Positions 62,509-64,000 of a stretch of 64,000 nt of DNA are shown here, piece after piece. The number at the start of each line of letters is the position of its first letter. The first letter of the stretch is position 1. Below the pieces are notes generated by a model. It searched no databases. It was not told where the DNA came from and was given only the letters and a program-made list of their open reading frames with translations. Source of the DNA: JAVBJV01 sp031555315 (lineage in GTDB: Bacteria > Pseudomonadota > Alphaproteobacteria > Acetobacterales > Acetobacteraceae); NCBI GenBank assembly GCA_031555315.1, contig JAVBUO010000004.1, forward strand, positions 1 through 64,000. The letters are read 5' to 3'. The position numbers were made by a program, and so were the translations under genes.

Positions 62509-63495
62509 TCAGCGTGCCCGTTCCGCCGTGGCCTGCAGCTTTTGTTCGCGCGCTGCCCGCATCGCCGCAAAATCTGCATCGGCATGATACGACGACCGCG
62601 TCAGCGGGCTGGACGCCACCATCAGAAAACCTTTGGCGCGGGCCATGCGCGCGTAATCCTCGAACTCCTCGGGGGTTGCAAACCGCGCCACCGCCGCATG
62701 CTTCACGGTCGGCTGCAGGTACTGGCCCAGCGTGATGAAATCGACATCGGCGATGCGCAGATCGTCCATCACCTGCCCGATCTCGGATCTGTCCTCGCCC
62801 AGCCCGATCATCAGGCCGGATTTGGTGAAGATCGACGAATCGATCCGCTTGACCTGATCGAGCAGCCGCAGCGACTGGTAATACCGCGCCCCCGGACGAA
62901 TGCCCGGGTACAGGCGCGGCGTGGTCTCCAGATTATGGTTGAACACATCGGGCTTCGCCGCGACCACGATTTCCAGCGCGCCTTCCTTACGCATGAAGTC
63001 GGGTGTCAGGATCTCGATCGTCGTGGCAGGCGACGTGTTGCGCACCGCCGCAATCACCGCCGCGAAATGCGCCGCCCCGCCGTCGTCCAGATCGTCGCGG
63101 TCGACCGAGGTGATCACCACATGCCGCAGCCCCAGCTTGGCCACCGCATCGGCCACGCGATTGGGCTCGTCGGCATCCAGCGCATCGGGCATGCCGGTGC
63201 GCACGTTGCAGAACGCGCAGGCGCGCGTGCAGATCTCGCCCATGATCATCATGGTGGCATGCCGGTGCGACCAGCACTCGCCGACATTCGGACAGGCGGC
63301 TTCCTCGCACACCGTAACCAGCTTGTGTTCCTTCAGCAGGTCGCGGGTTTCGTTGTACACCGGATGGCCGGGCGCCTTCACCCGGATCCAGGCGGGTTTG
63401 CGCTGGATCGGGTTGTCGGGCCGGTTCGCCTTTTCGGGGTGACGCGCGACATGAGCGCCGCCCCGGGAATGATCGATCAGAACACGCGTTGACAT
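62509..63495 (-). CDS. lipA: Lipoyl synthase
   Basis: A radical-SAM enzyme that inserts two sulfurs into octanoyl groups on lipoyl domains. The 328-residue protein has the auxiliary cluster motif CEEAACPNVGECW, the radical-SAM motif CTRACAFCNVRTG, and the C-terminal SSPLTRSSYHADADF carrying the serine ligand. It depends on Fe-S supply, for which the suf operon is nearby. It follows lpdA by three bases. Confidence 0.97.
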   Translation of the reverse strand: MSTRVLIDHSRGGAHVARHPEKANRPDNPIQRKPAWIRVKAPGHPVYNETRDLLKEHKLVTVCEEAACPNVGECWSHRHATMMIMGEICTRACAFCNVRTGMPDALDADEPNRVADAVAKLGLRHVVITSVDRDDLDDGGAAHFAAVIAAVRNTSPATTIEILTPDFMRKEGALEIVVAAKPDVFNHNLETTPRLYPGIRPGARYYQSLRLLDQVKRIDSSIFTKSGLMIGLGEDRSEIGQVMDDLRIADVDFITLGQYLQPTVKHAAVARFATPEEFEDYARMARAKGFLMVASSPLTRSSYHADADFAAMRAAREQKLQATAERAR

Positions 63496-63498
63496 GGG

Positions 63499-64000
63499 CT
63501 AGAAATGGATCACCCGGCCGTAGGCATCAAGCACTGATTCGTGCATCGCCTCGGACAGGGTCGGGTGCGGGAATACCGTATGCATCAACTCGGCCTCCGT
63601 GGTCTCCATCGTTTTGGCGACGACATAACCCTGGATCATCTCGGTCACTTCCGGTCCGGCCATGTGCGCGCCCAGCAATTCGCCGGTCTTGGCGTCGAAC
63701 ACCGTCTTTACCAGACCGTCCGGCTCGCCCAGCGCGATCGCCTTGCCGTTGCCGATAAACGGGAAGCGGCCGACGCGCACCTCGTAGCCCAGTTCCTTCG
63801 CCCTGGCCTCGGTCAGTCCGACCGAAGCGACCTGCGGGCGGCAATAGGTGCAGCCCGGAATGTTGCGCACGTCCATCGCATGCGGATGCTTGCCGGCGAT
63901 GTTCTCGACGCAGATGATCCCTTCGTGCGACGCCTTGTGCGCCAGCCATGGCGCGCCGGCCAGGTCGCCGATCGCATAAACGCCGGCTTCGCCGGTGCGG
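63499..64000 (-). CDS. lpdA: Dihydrolipoyl dehydrogenase, C-terminal part
   Basis: The E3 component of 2-oxoacid dehydrogenase complexes, reoxidising dihydrolipoyl groups. The visible part covers the FAD-site segment TGEAGVYAIGDLAGAPWLAH, ACHEGI-like text reading KASHEGIICVENIAGKH, PGCTYCRPQVASVGLTEA and the dimerisation domain with the active-site His-Glu in FPHPTLSEAMHESVLD. The N-terminal part, with the redox Cys pair, lies beyond the right edge. It is the upstream partner of lipA. Confidence 0.95.
   Translation of the reverse strand, partial: RTGEAGVYAIGDLAGAPWLAHKASHEGIICVENIAGKHPHAMDVRNIPGCTYCRPQVASVGLTEARAKELGYEVRVGRFPFIGNGKAIALGEPDGLVKTVFDAKTGELLGAHMAGPEVTEMIQGYVVAKTMETTEAELMHTVFPHPTLSEAMHESVLDAYGRVIHF

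Noticed and set aside
1..64000. CRISPR arrays, prophage modules or toxin-antitoxin pairs
   Set aside because: No regularly spaced repeats, phage structural genes or clear toxin-antitoxin pair were found; the ratA homologue is next to lipA, as in housekeeping contexts.

Overview
The window looks like chromosomal DNA of a GC-rich alphaproteobacterium, probably in the Rhodospirillales/Acetobacterales. The main evidence is the block ispDF / dusB-ntrB-ntrC-ntrY-ntrX / aminotransferase / hfq-hflX / mazG, which is typical of that class. An iscR-like sufBCDS-U-T-A operon, lpdA-lipA-ratA, zapA with a small coiled-coil partner, and a metG-tatD cluster behind holB and tmk agree with this. The order-level placement is inference; no rRNA or complete tRNA gene was seen.

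Layout. Bases 1-1100 hold two IS5-family remnants: the start of one transposase running off the left edge, and an internally deleted, frameshifted copy whose right end abuts (and apparently supplies) the mazG stop codon. Bases 1099-14341 are almost all minus strand: mazG, an MBL-fold hydrolase, hflX, hfq, a HAD phosphatase, a class IV aminotransferase, and the translationally coupled ntrX/ntrY/ntrC/ntrB/dusB series. A small conserved ORF and a decayed GNAT gene break the series near 3.0-3.7 kb. Fused ispDF runs divergently from dusB. At 15.5-20.8 kb come a SET-domain protein with a histone-H1-like tail, a shortened flavoprotein, and a three-gene coupled operon: a Tat-type alpha/beta hydrolase, a polytopic spermidine-synthase-like methyltransferase, and a Tat-type PCMT-like methyltransferase. 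This operon is the best candidate here for an undescribed system. At 20.9-23 kb are an N-formylglutamate amidohydrolase, a probable suhB/alpha-r8 type small RNA on the minus strand, and a lytic transglycosylase.

At 23-35 kb is a catabolic region: CoA-transferase plus acyl-CoA dehydrogenase with a divergent LysR regulator, a DUF4139 protein, an N-acyl-D-amino-acid deacylase opposite an orphan ABC binding protein, an SDR, two tandem 2-hydroxyacid dehydrogenases and a flavin reductase. At 35-38.4 kb are zapA, a class I aldolase, a ThiE-like protein and a DedA protein. At 38.4-40.6 kb is a nirK-nirV module behind an AT-rich upstream region carrying an FNR/NNR-type box and a 29-bp inverted repeat. 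No other denitrification gene is present in the window.

At 40.6-50.3 kb are a fused APH/P-loop kinase, a conserved hypothetical, a cupin, and a minus-strand operon for cell-wall remodelling and housekeeping (mltB, rlpA, D,D-carboxypeptidase, tmk, holB, metG, tatD). A MmgE/PrpD gene follows on the plus strand. At 52-58.4 kb is the complete SUF operon, with an Rrf2 regulator first and a perfect 15-bp palindrome in its promoter. The last 5.5 kb hold an SDR, a malate/lactate-type dehydrogenase, a NUDIX hydrolase, a TenA-like protein, ratA, lipA and the C-terminal part of lpdA, which runs off the right edge.
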